Assembly: GCA_035771165.1 (NCBI GenBank)
Contig: JAWNZC010000469.1
Coordinates: 1,853,001 to 1,917,000 of the forward strand
Source: Paragorgia papillata
Taxonomy: Eukaryota > Cnidaria > Anthozoa > Scleralcyonacea > Coralliidae
DNA: 64,000 nt
Reading direction: 5' to 3'
Shown: in pieces, positions 1 through 11,479 of the stretch
How the letters are laid out: every line of letters begins with the position of its first letter
How positions within the stretch are numbered: the first letter of the stretch is position 1
The notes under the pieces: generated by a model
The model's input: only the letters and a program-made list of their open reading frames with translations
Databases searched by the model: none
What the model was told of the DNA's origin: nothing
Made by a program: the position numbers and the translations under genes

Positions 1-2853
1 TTGTAAGAACCAATCATCATATCTGCATGTCTTGACAAAAATAAGTAACAAAACTTGTACAATATTTAAACAAGACACCTGGGTCAGGTGTTCACTCGGG
101 CTACTGGAAAAATGTGGAGGTCTCTATAACGCATGAGCTAAGAGGTGGGAGTGGGCCGGGGAAGATCAGATCAAAGACTGAATGTGGTGCATACTTCACA
201 TTGGTGAACAGGATTATCCTGAATTGTCAAAGTGTCTAGAATTTAGGTGATCCTGAAGCCTAGGGGATGTCTCTGTCCCACATGCGGGACTAAAATTCAT
301 TTGTCTGAGGTGCCCAAACTTCACGTGTGTAGGCCAGGTGCACTAGCAAATATGCAATAGGTGACTAGTAAAATATACCCACACCCTACGTCTATGCAAT
401 CTTCATACAACATGAATCCTGATTCCATGTGCATGTTTGCTTTAGAGCATGTTGGGAAGGCTCTTCGACTCTGCAGCACTGCCGGTACTGTAGCCTGTAT
501 GTGAATGTCAGTCGCTGTAGTTTCTCCACAGATTTTGGTACCATCAGCATATAATACACACTTGGCTGTTGATGTTATAATGGCTGATATGTCATTAAAG
601 TATTACTGTATGTATATGAGGAACATGACTGGTTCAAAGTTATTTTTATGATGAATATATTTTTACTCAATCTATGCATCAAAATTTATATCAAAATGAA
701 TATCAAGATATGGATAATTTACTTGTGACAAAATTACATACTCTAGGTTCAAAGCACTAACAACATTGAATATAAATCCTAATGGATCAATATTAAAATC
801 TACTGTCCATCGCCCATCCCAAACTCAAGACAAGCAACAGTCGGTAAAAACACAAATGGTACATAGAACTTATCAAATTCATTAATAATTCATAAGGAAA
901 AGTCAAAATAAATTAATGTTTAATCAATATCTGTAAATCGCATACAGATTTGTCCTGATTTTAAGCTTACATAAACTTTTCCCTCAATTTACTTAGCTAA
1001 AATCACTCCAATTTGAAAAATAGTTTGAAAACATGGCTATTTAGATGCGTCCATTTGATAAGTACGATAAAGCATTCGCAGCCAATCTATATGTGATTTA
1101 CTAGGGCTCGCTTGCAGCTCGCCTTGTAAATCAGATACAGATCGGCTGCTCATGCTTTGTCTATTACATACATGTGTAATTGTGTATACAAGCTTCCTAC
1201 TCAGCATAACAAATATAAAACTTGTTTAGTAATTACGTCAACAAACTGTTTCCTCAAAGTCTGTCATCTTCATGAATGTTCCTTGTGTTCTCACATCTTG
1301 GATTTTGTAAGCCAAGTGGAAAACCTATGAACATCGCAGTGCCAATATAAAGATCCAGATTGTTAGCCATGAGAAAAATATACTGTATATGGTTGTCGGT
1401 TGTTCAGTTGCCACTTGGATGCAACAGCTTCGGCCAGCTTTATTAGCTTTAACAAAATTGTTGCTAGGTTTTCCAAGTAAGTTGCTTATATGGTTGATAA
1501 GTGATGTGCTTGATACAAAGTTCCACAGAATAGGAACATGACTGTCGATGAATTTTCAAAGCGATCGAACACTCGAAGTCTACACTCCATATATGGGAGG
1601 TATTGCACAATTTCACAATTTTGTGCGGCGAAAAAAAATAAAAACAAACGGAGCTGAAACCTAGACTCGTTCTACCACAGGTAGCCTGAGTAAAAAACAA
1701 CAGCTGACAGAAATCAAGAAACATCAGAACGGGAAAAACCTTTGTTGTTGCTGTTTGAAGATGATATTTTGCTGAGGTTGTTCATGCTAAAAGTCACTGT
1801 CCAAACATTTTTAAAAGTGTCCATCTGTAGGACTGCTGCATGGGTAAAAGCATGCCAAGCACCCAAGCCTTAATACACAAGCTACCCAGGCTATCCTGGA
1901 TTAAGATTTTATCTCTGTGGAGGTGTCTGATGTTAAGTATTCTACCTTTTCACTCTGGCTAATACCAGATGATTTTACTCATCAAAAGGAGAACCCTCAG
2001 ACATCCTAGGCAGCAATGGGTTAACAGCATAGGTTGCAGCACAAGATTAAAAAAGTCATAAAAATTATTTTCTATAATAGGCCAAAATATTGATATTTTT
2101 GTAAAAATGAAAAATGCAGCGACTTCCTGATAGTTTAGTATTCAAGTCTGAATCAGGACCACACATGATAATTTAGAAAAAAATATTAAATTTGCAGTCA
2201 AAATGAAAATAAGTTCCCACTTCCACTTCTATAGTTGGTTGTCTATCACTGTATTTCTGTAGCTGCTACTGAAGCGTGAGGAAAGTCTAGCGACAAAAGT
2301 CACCAATTCTTGATGTATATTCGTCTGTTGGTATCAATTTGGGATAAATATCCATTGTATTATCAATAAATACCATTTAAAGCTAAATTATACTATTTAT
2401 ATGTACAGTTTTCAACAAAAATATTTCTCATGCTTCGGTAGTGGCTACAGAAATACAGTAGTACACAACAAACTACAGAAGAAGAAGTGGGAAGGTATTT
2501 CCATTTTGACTATAACAATAAAATAATTTAGAGTAGTGAAAGAAATAATTATAATAGTATATTTAATTGTAATGACACCATATTAGTATATTTAGTAGTA
2601 AATATACACTTTAAACAAATGAAACCTTACTTTAGTTTTCAGAAGTTGAATTTTTTTTCTATATTTCTGTATTTTATATCAAACATGTAGAAAATTATAA
2701 TGTTCTGCTAAAACTGTACATTCAAGAGAATTCAATGACAGAACTGTTTTAAAAATTTTCTTTGTTTTGGTTTAAAATGTTTTTTAAAGTCAATGATGAA
2801 GTAAAGGAAAATATGATGAACACATGGAGTGAATGTTTTACATTTTATTTCAG
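1..2853 (+). other. Intron 2 of TRIM-TLDc copy A (upstream exons outside window)
   Basis: The first bases match intron 2 of copy B near 9166-9235, so the window opens inside intron 2 of an array unit whose exons 1 and 2 lie off the left edge. Relative to copy B, about 70-1693 is extra: it is either an insertion here or a deletion in B. The flanking sequence resumes collinearly with B (about 9235 onward) and with C (about 22700 onward). I see no exon in it. The short minus-strand frame at 1464-1724 has no recognisable domain. Confidence 0.75.
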
Positions 2854-3167
2854 GTCAAGTTGTTTGGAAACAGTCCAACTCCTCGTTTTTGTTTTCGTTA
2901 AAAAATAAAGACGACATACCTGCATTCAAATGCGACGTTCACGACAAGCGATATGCAATCTACAGCCATCCTAACTGCGGACCAACCTTTGGTGGAGGTC
3001 ATGATTTCCACATCAGTGATAACTCCAATCAGAATCAAGGATCACACTCCTACCTTGGCAACTCATATCAATTACCCCCAGGATACCAATATGGCACTGC
3101 ACAAACCAAATCTCTTCTGACTGGAAGTTGCAACTTTACTCCAACTGAAATAGAAGTATTTTACTGA
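2854..3167 (+). CDS. TRIM-TLDc copy A, exon 3 (C-terminal half of TLDc, stop)
   Basis: Terminal coding exon, preceded by a clear acceptor (pyrimidine-rich tract and CAG at 2851-2853) and entered in phase 1, as in the other copies. It encodes about 104 residues with the second half of a TLDc domain: the FLFSLKNKD segment, the GPTFGGGHD motif and the C-terminal FTPTEIEVFY. TLDc domains occur in OXR1, NCOA7 and TLDC proteins and are linked to oxidative-stress resistance and V-ATPase binding. The role in this fusion is unknown. The TGA is at 3165-3167. The frame is intact, so the off-window gene is probably functional. Confidence 0.8.
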
Positions 3168-4420
3168 GTAATACCGCTGATAACACATTACGCACGCTCA
3201 TATCAAAGTCCAATCGAAAATGTCAAAAAGGCATCTCCGACTATTTGAACAAGTTGGCAAAAAATGTTGTCAACGTCTTCGTCTATTTTGAAAATGCCTT
3301 GTAAGAAATTTAAAAATAATTTACATTTCAAAAAGATTATGTGCGAGTATAAGCTAATTTCACCAGAGTGGCGCCATCTTGAATAATGACGTCAAATGAC
3401 GTCAAACTAAATAGTAGCATGACTGTCAATGACTGCTAGATCGGATTGTTTTAATGTTTGTTTGTTTTTTTTAAATTTATCTAAAACTAAAAGTCTGGAA
3501 CATCAAAATTTGACGTGACTTGATAGGAAAAAGCTATAAAAAATTACATCTTTCCTTTCTAAAACATTTTGCGGTGTAGATTTGTGTTTTATTCTTTAGT
3601 TCTTTCCTCAGCCCTGGTGTTACTCTTTAGTATTAGTTTTAGTTCAAAGTTCTCAGGAGCGAAGAAATATTTGTTCTAGTAAGTTCTGAAATTCTAATTT
3701 GGATTAAGTTTGCACTTCTTACGGTAAATCTAATTTTTCTGCGGATGGCAGATACAGACACGCTGCAAATGTAAAAAAACAAAAACTTTTCAATTATCAG
3801 CACTGACACTACAGCTATGCAAGGAACTAGAAGGAAGCACAAATCTACACTGGAAAACGTTTTAGAGGAAAAAAAGTTAACTTTCACACCTTTCTCTTAA
3901 GCATTTCTAAGCGGCATTCGACTCTCAAGTCTTACGTATTTTACTCTGGGCTAACGCCAGACGATTTTACTCCTCACTGGGAATATCCACCGACGAAAAA
4001 GAGTTGAATAAAACACGAAAACAACCATGGGAGAAATTGGTTTACTGACCTCACAGTGACATTGTGACAATACCAATCCTAACCCTCTAATCCTAATTCT
4101 CTAATCTTAGATCAGCTTTAAATCAAAAGGTCATTATGCTTCTTATTATGAGAAAAAGTCAGTCTGAAGCCATCGAAATATAATCTTTTTCAACAATCAC
4201 GTCTAGTAGTCATGCTGCTCTTCGCTTGCAGCCATTTCACGTCATCATTCAAGATGGTAAAATGATAAAATTCAACGCATTTTCAAGATAGACGACTTTG
4301 CCAACATTTTCATGTCTACTTGTTCAAACAGTCGGGGGATTCTTTTAAAAAGTTGGAATACAGCTGAAATATACTCACGAAGCAGGTCTAACCGTTTTGA
4401 GCGAAGATCCTTCATCAGAG

Positions 4421-4473
4421 AGAGAGGGAGAGGGAGAGAGAGAGAGAGAGAGAGATGGGGGGGGGGGGGGGGT
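4421..4473 (+). repeat. (GA)n/(G)n simple repeat
   Basis: An AG-dinucleotide tract runs into a G homopolymer. The same site in copy B has grown to about 140 G-rich bases (16869-17012), and in copy C it is a short GA/GGGA tract (30511-30548). Confidence 0.9.
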
Positions 4474-5644
4474 GTAGGGATGGAGAGAAAGAAATATATA
4501 CGTTTATTTCAGTACAAATTTCTTTTTGACGAAGGACCTACGCTTAAAACGTTAGTCCTCCTTAATGAGTATTTCAATTCAGCAGTACACCAACCTTTTA
4601 AACATTTTCGACTTGTATTTCTAGTTTTCTACATTGCCTGTAAGACCCTCTATATTCTAAACTTGCTATTCCTTGTGTTGGAGCCGAAGAGATCTCTGCG
4701 AAGCAGACTAAGCAGAACCTATAAAGCCTCTTTTCCAGTCATGGCAGAAACTGACTCGCAGCTCAATGCGAGTACTTACATCTAATTAAAACTAACTCAC
4801 AGTGCTTGTTTTTCACTCTGACTTCTTTTTAATTAGATGCAAGTACTCGCTCCGAGCTGCAAGCCAGTTTCTGCGATGACTGGAAAACAGGCTTAATAAA
4901 ACGGAAAGATGGCAAGCTGACGAGATTTTAAAAACGAAAAACTGATGTTTCGAGCAGAGCCTTTTATGACAGTAACGAATAACTGATGTCAGTTCGAGCG
5001 GAACCCTTTACCAGTTTTCTTAAGCAAACTCTGATCGAGGGCTGCGCTCGAAACGTCAGTATTTCGTTTCTGAAATCTGGGCAGTTTGCTACCTTTTCAC
5101 TTTACCATTATCCAAAACACTACGTACGCAGCACTCAATTGTTTACGCTTATAAAGAACCTAGGTCATGTCGTTGAACAAAATCTTATCCCAACCAACCC
5201 TAAAACGTTGTCTTATAACCCTTACTCTATATAATCCCAGTTCTAACTCTTACAGAGTAAAGAAAAAGAAAAAAAAGGAAAAAGAAAGTTTAACAAAAAT
5301 TTAAAACAGTGCAACAGCACACAGAAAACATCACAAAATAAAGCTCTTAGGAGCGGATCTAGCAATTTCAAAAGGAGAGCACCAATTAAAAAATATCGCG
5401 AACGGAAAACGCGATTCCTCCAGAAGCCTTTTGGAAAATTATTTGATTTTAACTGAAGTCTGTTAAGAGGCATTTCTCGCAGTTTGTTATATGTTTTTAC
5501 GAAGTTGAAAAACAACATTTTAACGGCTTATTTTTAAACACGTTTGTGTTTCTTTCAACTTCAAAAGTTAGGTAGATTTTGTTGTGTTAGTTAATTAATC
5601 TTTAAAGTAAAATATCAACTGTTACTAGCTAAAAATACTTAGTT

Positions 5645-5829
5645 ATAGACCTTATTCAAAAATGGCCGCCGAATTAGAATTATTTTATGGGTATATAAAT
5701 TAGCCCTTATGACCTCGTTTTAAAGTAAAAATTCTTTTGAATTTCACACATGAAAACGAGTTCATAAGGGCTAATTTATATGTATATAAAATAATTTTAA
5801 TTCGGCGGCCATTTTTGAATAAGGTCTAT
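5645..5829. mobile_element. Palindromic MITE, about 185 bp
   Basis: The two arms (5645-5725 and about 5750-5829) are inverted copies, beginning TAGACCTTATTCAAAAATGG and ending with its complement. The element is absent from the equivalent places after copy B (about 18170) and copy C (about 31750), where TTAG and TTATTTA sequence runs on uninterrupted. It therefore inserted after the units duplicated. The flanks are compatible with a TA target duplication. It has no coding capacity, so it is non-autonomous. Confidence 0.85.
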
Positions 5830-6082
5830 TTAGCAGTGTAAAGACAAGATTAGAAAATGTAGAAGTTCAGAAATACAGAATGACAATTTTTAATATGATT
5901 AGCAATATAGTAATTTGAAAAACATTTACTCACATTACTGACAAAATTCCTATTGGGATATTAAATCATGAACTGTGCAAGCATTGTCACTCTTGTAAAT
6001 AATTAAATTTTGGTTTAGGGTAGTTCTTAATTGTATATTAAATAGAGTTTTTGATTTAATAACATACTAAGGTATGTCAATA

Positions 6083-6545
6083 AATGACGATGATGGTAAT
6101 AGTGGTGGTAATGGTGGTGGTAATAGTGGTGGTAATGGTGGTGGTAATGGGGGTGGTAATGGGGGTGGTAATGGTGGTGGTAATGGTGGTGGTAATGGTG
6201 GTGGTAATGGTGACGGTAATGGTGGTGGTAATAGTACGTGGTGGTAATAGTACGTGGTGGTAATGGTGGTGGTAATAGTCGTGGTAATGGTGGTGGTAAT
6301 GGTGGTGGTAATGGTGGTAGTGGTGGTAATGGTGGTGGTGGTGTGATGGTTGTATGGTGGCAATAGTGGTGGCGGTAATGGTGGTGTGGTGGTTATGGTG
6401 GTAGAGGTGGAAATAGTAGTGGTAGTGCTGGTGATGGTTGATGATGGTGTTGATTGATGATGGCACTGGTGGTGGTGATGATAGTGGTGGTGATGATAGT
6501 GGTTGTGATGATAGTGGTTGTGATGATAGTGGTGGTGATGATGAT
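6083..6545 (+). repeat. GGTGGTAAT-type minisatellite
   Basis: Tandem trinucleotide/9-mer array (GGTGGTAAT and variants) of about 460 bp upstream of copy B. A shorter relic (18510-18610) occupies the same place upstream of copy C. The long His/Thr/Pro-rich frames across it are by-products of the repeat. Confidence 0.9.
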
Positions 6546-6925
6546 AATATAATGATAACATCCTAAAGGCAACAGTAAAAATACTTTTCATGTGTTACCA
6601 TGATCTAATAAAATTTAATTCCTTTGTTCGTTCGTTTAATACCCCCCCCCCCCCCCACAGGTATTGTGAGACCGGATATATTGGCATTAGCGGTGTTTCA
6701 CATAATGAAATGCAGGAATAAATCACATCGCTGAATGCATCTTTAAATGTAATCGCACATGTAAATAAAGCCGCTTGTGTTATATCGCCTTGCTTTACAC
6801 GTTAAATTCAGATAAAAAGAAAGCTTTTGTACCTAATCGCGTTGCTAGGTACTGTTTAATACGCATGTACTGGTATGCATGTGGTGCAGGCCAGGGCGAA
6901 CTCCTCCAATGAAATAATATTAGGC

Positions 6926-6932
6926 TATATAA
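6926..6932 (+). promoter_or_regulatory. Possible TATA box of TRIM-TLDc copy B
   Basis: TATATAA lies in a region (about 6660-7147) that is conserved, inverted, upstream of copy D (about 42740-43200) and partly upstream of copy C. It sits about 215 bp before the ATG. This is inference from sequence only; the transcription start is not known. Confidence 0.35.
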
Positions 6933-7147
6933 GAATATGAAAATATAGACCGGAATACCAATCACAGCAGGATATTACATAGTTTACCGTGAAATAAGGA
7001 ATCATATTACCATTTACTGAGAACTGACTATTGTGAAACCGAAAGAAAGATTTCCAAGACCTGAACTGAGCCAAACGATTTCCAGTTTTGCTTGCTGATT
7101 AAGATTACAAGAAACTACTACACTTTTTGAAGAAAACGTTGTCTACA

Positions 7148-8273
7148 ATGGCTACTTCTCCAACCGTCGCCGTTCCAATTGATGACCTAGAATCCTTACT
7201 CACATGTTCCATTTGCTTAGAAACTTTGAACGAACCACGAACATTGCCTTGCTTTCACTCCTATTGCAAAATCTGTTTAGAGAAGTTTGTAAAACGCCAT
7301 CGTGAGGAAGCAGCTGGTAAAGAGATTGAAGTATTCAACTGTCCGACATGTCGGTCAGAATTTAATCTGAAACCAAAAGATGAAGTAGCAGGAATGGCGA
7401 GCAGTCATTTTATCAGAAATATGTTAGACGTCATGGCGATTCAACGACGAGCAAAGGTTTCTAAATGTTCTCGTTGCCAAGAGCCAGCCGTCAGTCGATG
7501 TACAACTTGCGAGATGTTAATGTGCGAGAAATGTTTTGAAGTTCATGAAAGCTGGCCAACGCACAAGAAACACACCGTGCTATCAATGAACGAGTTGAGT
7601 GAACCTGAGAACCAAGCCAAGATCAGAGCAAAACTCCACTGCAAGAAACATGAGAACAAGACCCTTAAGTTCTATTGCGAGACATGTAAAGAACTGGTCT
7701 GCAGATATTGCATGGAGGTTCAACATGTCCGTCCAGATCATTTATGTTTGCCACTAGTAGACGTAGCTGCGAAGCAAAGAGAAGTATTAGCATCGCGATG
7801 TACAATCTTAGAAGAAAGTCTGAAGGAAGGCAACGACACATTAGAGTTGATATCAAATGCCAAACAGTCTCTGGAAGACAATGTAAAGAAAGCAAAGAAA
7901 GACATCACTCGACAGAAAGAAGAAGTTTTAAAAATCTTAACTCAAAAGCTGGAAGAGAAAGCCAAACTAATGATGAAGGAAGTGGACAAGAAATACAAAG
8001 AAACTCACGAACCACTTGTGGAACAAGAAACCGAAGTGAAACGTCACGTGGATAAAGTAAAAGGTTCTTTCAATCTAGCCAAGAACCTTCTTGAGAAAGG
8101 CAACGATGAAGAAATCCTTTCGTCGCAAAAGAAGATTGAAGAGAATATAGAAAGAATGAAACAAGAGCGACCACGGAGTATGAAACCTGTTCATTATGGC
8201 AACATTGAATATCAAAGCACCCCAATCAACGACAATGATGTTACGACGTTCTTCGATAAACTGGGAAAAGTTG
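7148..8273 (+). CDS. TRIM-TLDc copy B, exon 1 (RING, two B-boxes, coiled coil)
   Basis: Large first coding exon of a predicted E3 ubiquitin ligase. From ATG 7148 there is a C3HC4 RING finger (C20, C23, C35, H37, C40, C43, C65, C68), then two B-box zinc fingers (from about residue 107 and about 165) and a charged helical coiled coil (about 200-345). RING domains recruit ubiquitin-charged E2 enzymes; the B-box and coiled coil drive TRIM dimerisation. An open frame continues to 8302, but the sequence at 8271 is a strong donor (GTTG/GTAAGA). Splicing after 8273 (phase 1) joins in frame to the TLDc exon at 8690, exactly as in copies C and D. A TTG at 7127 also opens the frame, but the ATG is preferred. 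Joined with 8690-8941 and 15331-15641 it gives 562 residues. Confidence 0.85.
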
Positions 8274-8689
8274 GTAAGATTTATATAACTAAAAAGAAAT
8301 AAAAATTAACTAAAGGTACATGGTACATGTTGTAATTGATTCAACTCCAGATAAAACTTTCACAAGGTCTGACGTATTTCTCTATTGCGATGCTAGCTAC
8401 GCAACGCACCGTCCAAGCCGTACAACATTTCATTACATCATCGAATAAAGACAGTAGAGTCTACAAGCAGGCAAATTATTAACGCTTCGCCCTGGAGATT
8501 GTGTCTGCGAGTTCGCTCCTTCATCGCTCGCTCACGCTGAGTCCATAGCAAGTGACATTTTTTAACGCGACGTTTTTGATGCAAAGTTTATGCCGTCACA
8601 CTCATCGCTGTGGCACCGCCCTTTAGAACTGTTTTTGGCCAGCTCGGGCAGGAATGGTTTAATCATATGTAATTTACTTTCTTATCTAG

Positions 8690-8941
8690 CATGTCGTCCT
8701 GCAACAGTTCCTTGTGAATTATGTAATACCTCAATTATTTTGAATGGTCATTTTGAATATGGCAAACAAATGGAAAAGTGGTTGGGTGATCAGTTTCAAT
8801 GGCGTCTTTGTTATCGAGCTGGTAGAGATGGATGGCGTGCACAAGATTTTCACAGATGTTGTGAAAATAAGGGACCTACAGTGACTTTAGTGAAAGTTGG
8901 GGATTATATTTGTGGTGGATATACAGACCAGAACTGGGCAG
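8690..8941 (+). CDS. TRIM-TLDc copy B, exon 2 (N-terminal half of TLDc)
   Basis: The exon lies between an acceptor at 8688-8689 and a donor (GGGCAG/GTATAT) after 8941, phase 1 on both sides. It encodes the TLDc segment containing FQWRLCYRAGRDGW, DFHRCC, NKGPTVTLVKVG and GGYTD, the hallmark of the domain. The next exon is 6.4 kb away because intron 2 has received a composite transposon insertion. Confidence 0.82.
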
Positions 8942-10302
8942 GTATATTCTTAACTTCAAAATTATTCAAAAATGTTTCAACACCATACTATAAAACACAT
9001 ACATAGTCTGTCATAGAAAATCTTTATCATCACTTTCTATGGAATTAGTCAGCACAGCTGCACACAAGCTTCAGGCTTCTGTATGTAGCCAGGGTTTCAA
9101 AACTGACCATCAAGAACATTTTATATTTTGGTGCACAAGGCCATGAAAAGTTTTTGGTGGACGTAGTTGTAAGAAGCCATCATCATATCTGCATGTCTTG
9201 ACAAAAATAAGTAACAAAACTTGTCCAATAGTTAAAAAAACAACAGCTGACAGAAATCAAGAAACATCAGAAAGGGAAAACATGTGTTGTCGTTGTTTGA
9301 AGATGATATTTTGCTGAGGTTGTTCATGCTAAAAGTCACTGTCCAAACATTTTTAAAAGTGGCCATCTGTAGGACTGCTGCATGGGTAAAAGCATACCAA
9401 GCACCCAAGCCTTAATACACAAGCTACCCAGGCTATCCTAAAGATAAAAAAGGACTGGGGGCTAATCATCCTTACTTGCAGCCAGTGGCTGAATTGCGAA
9501 GGATGCAATTCAACGTGGCCGTGTCGAGGCATAAGACTTATCTCTTAAGATTTTATCTCTGTGGAGGTGTCTGATGTTAAGTATTCTACATTTTCAAAAA
9601 TGAAATATGTTTATAGTCTGTTGGCAGATAAAATACATCCAATTTCCTTTTTACATCAAACCTAATGGATACCTGAGCCAGCCAAAATGACACCTTTATT
9701 GTTTCACTCTCTGGCTAATACCAGATGATTTTACTCATGAAAAGGAGAACCTTCAGACACCCTAGGTAGCAATGGGTTAACAGCAACGTTGCAGCACAAG
9801 ATTCAAAAAGTCATAAAAAGTATTTTCATTTATAGGGCAAAATATTGATATTTTTGTAAAAATGAAAAATGCAGTGACTTCCTGATAGTTTAGTATTCAA
9901 GTTTGAATCAGGACCACACATGATAATTTAGAAAAAACATTAAATTTGCAGTCAAAATGAAAATACCTTCCCACTTCCACTTCTGTAGTTGGTTGTGTAT
10001 TACTGTAATTCTGTAGCTGCTACTGAAGTGTGAGGAAAGTCTAGTGATAAAAGTCACCAATTCTTGATGTATATTCGTCTCTTGGTATCAATTTGGGATA
10101 AATATCCATTGTATTATGAATAAATGCCATTTAAAGCTAAATTATACTATTTATATGTACAGTTTTCAAAAAAAATATTTCTCATGCTTCGGTAGTGGCT
10201 ACAGAAATACAGTAATACACAACAAACTACAGAAGAAGAAGTGGGAAGGTATTTCCATTTTGACTATAACAATAAAATAATTTAGAGTAGTGAAAAAAAT
10301 AA

Positions 10303-10630
10303 TTATATAGAGAATAATACATGGATGTGCGGAAATATGAAATTTATTTCGAGTGTTGACCAGGATATCTCACGAGTGAGCGAAGCGAACGAGTGACATA
10401 TCCTGTTCAACACGAGAAATAAATTTCATATTTCCAAGCATCCATGTATTGTTCTGTTTATTATATAAAAAAATTGTCCTATTGCCTTGCAAAAATTGCA
10501 TTAAACTATAATGCTGATTCAGCGATAATCGTCACATGTGCGATTATCATAACTAATCGCACATGTGAGATTATCACTTTTATTAGTGGTGGAAAAATCA
10601 ATAAAACACTCTATTTTATATAATAAAATA
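10303..10630. mobile_element. MITE with internal hairpins
   Basis: The insertion is absent from introns 2 of copies A and C, where the TAATTATAATAGTATATT context is continuous. Two arms of about 48 bp (10309-10360 and 10394-10460, containing AAATATGAAATTTATTTC and its complement) form an inverted repeat. A second inverted pair follows around 10535-10575 (GCGATTATC/GATAATCGC). It has no coding capacity. Confidence 0.75.
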
Positions 10631-10746
10631 GTGTATTTAATTGTAATTACAGCATATTAGTTCATGATCGAGTCGGTTTTCTTTGATCTACCGCGGTCAT
10701 TATCCAGCGTATTCACCTCTAAAGTAGGTCGGGGTTGATATTTTAT

Positions 10747-10873
10747 TGGCTGATTTACTACAATCCCGCCTTAAAATACATAAATTACTTATTGTCCCAG
10801 GGATAATATATATTATCCCTGGGACAATAAGTAATTTATGCATTTTAAGGCAAGTTGTAGTAAATCAGCCAAC
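10747..10873. repeat. Long near-perfect palindrome
   Basis: The arms are TTGGCTGATTTACTACAA...ATTATCCCTGGGACAATA and the complement, about 60 bp each, with almost no loop (centre near 10811). It could extrude as a cruciform. It is probably a MITE or a terminal structure of the surrounding insertion. Confidence 0.85.
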
Positions 10874-11479
10874 TCAACTAAAATAAATATTAAAAACATA
10901 AACCAAAAAAATGATCTTTTAATCACACAACTATCGCATGCTTCTAATTCACCAAACCACACACTCAGTTCACTGTTCAGTCATTTTATATGGTTAAACA
11001 CACAACCATCGAACCTAACCATGCAATTATTAAAGTCTCACCAAGCAAGAATCACCAAGTAGACCTTTGCTCCACAGTATAGCTTCGTCATCTTCAGAAA
11101 TTGCTTCAGCTTGCCCCTTTATGACACCAACGCCAAGCGAAGTCAGCCGTTTCATCTCAGCGTCTAAACTATCTCTGAACCCTTTGTACTTTGGATCTGC
11201 GAATATATTAATCTCCGCTCGCACATCTTTATCTTCTCTAACATATCTTTGAATTCCACAGCAAAGATTATACAAAGTATATTGGGCGGATAAAGTTCAC
11301 CACTAGGAGACTTCTTTCGAATCTCCACTTACAAATCGACTTAACCAATAGTTAAGTTCATTGTCGTCCCTTGTTTGAGCAATCCAAATCGGTACTTTAT
11401 CATAAGGCTCGACGTTTGGATGATATGTTGACCGAAGAGCATTTCTTTCTTCAGCCCATTCTCGCCAAACAGACATACT

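Larger units (their letters stand above)
3168..6066 (+). other. 3' flank of array unit A, no gene
   Basis: This non-coding flank follows exon 3 and is repeated almost collinearly after copy B (15642-18480) and copy C (29283-32060), which defines the repeating unit. It contains a conserved inverted repeat at about 4724-4896 (arms of about 60 bp, probably an old MITE fixed before the array expanded; counterparts near 17280-17455 and 30818-30990). It also contains the phrase GTTTTGAGCGAAGATCC, a dispersed-repeat motif seen in variant form at 32985 and 37175. Short open frames here are chance. Confidence 0.7.

Noticed and set aside
4312..4785. 157-residue frame in unit A flank, with counterparts in unit B
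   Set aside because: The frame crosses a microsatellite and an inverted repeat and is not conserved among the three units.
6067..6591. Two long His/Thr/Pro-rich frames on the minus strand
   Set aside because: They are translations of the GGTGGTAAT minisatellite, with no start context or domain.
7665..8055. Frames overlapping copy B exon 1 on both strands
   Set aside because: They are shadows of the RING/B-box/coiled-coil frame without independent motifs.
8274..8302. Stop at 8302 as the true end of a TRIM-only protein
   Set aside because: The donor before it is conserved in copies B, C and D, and phase-matched TLDc exons follow; read-through isoforms remain possible but secondary.
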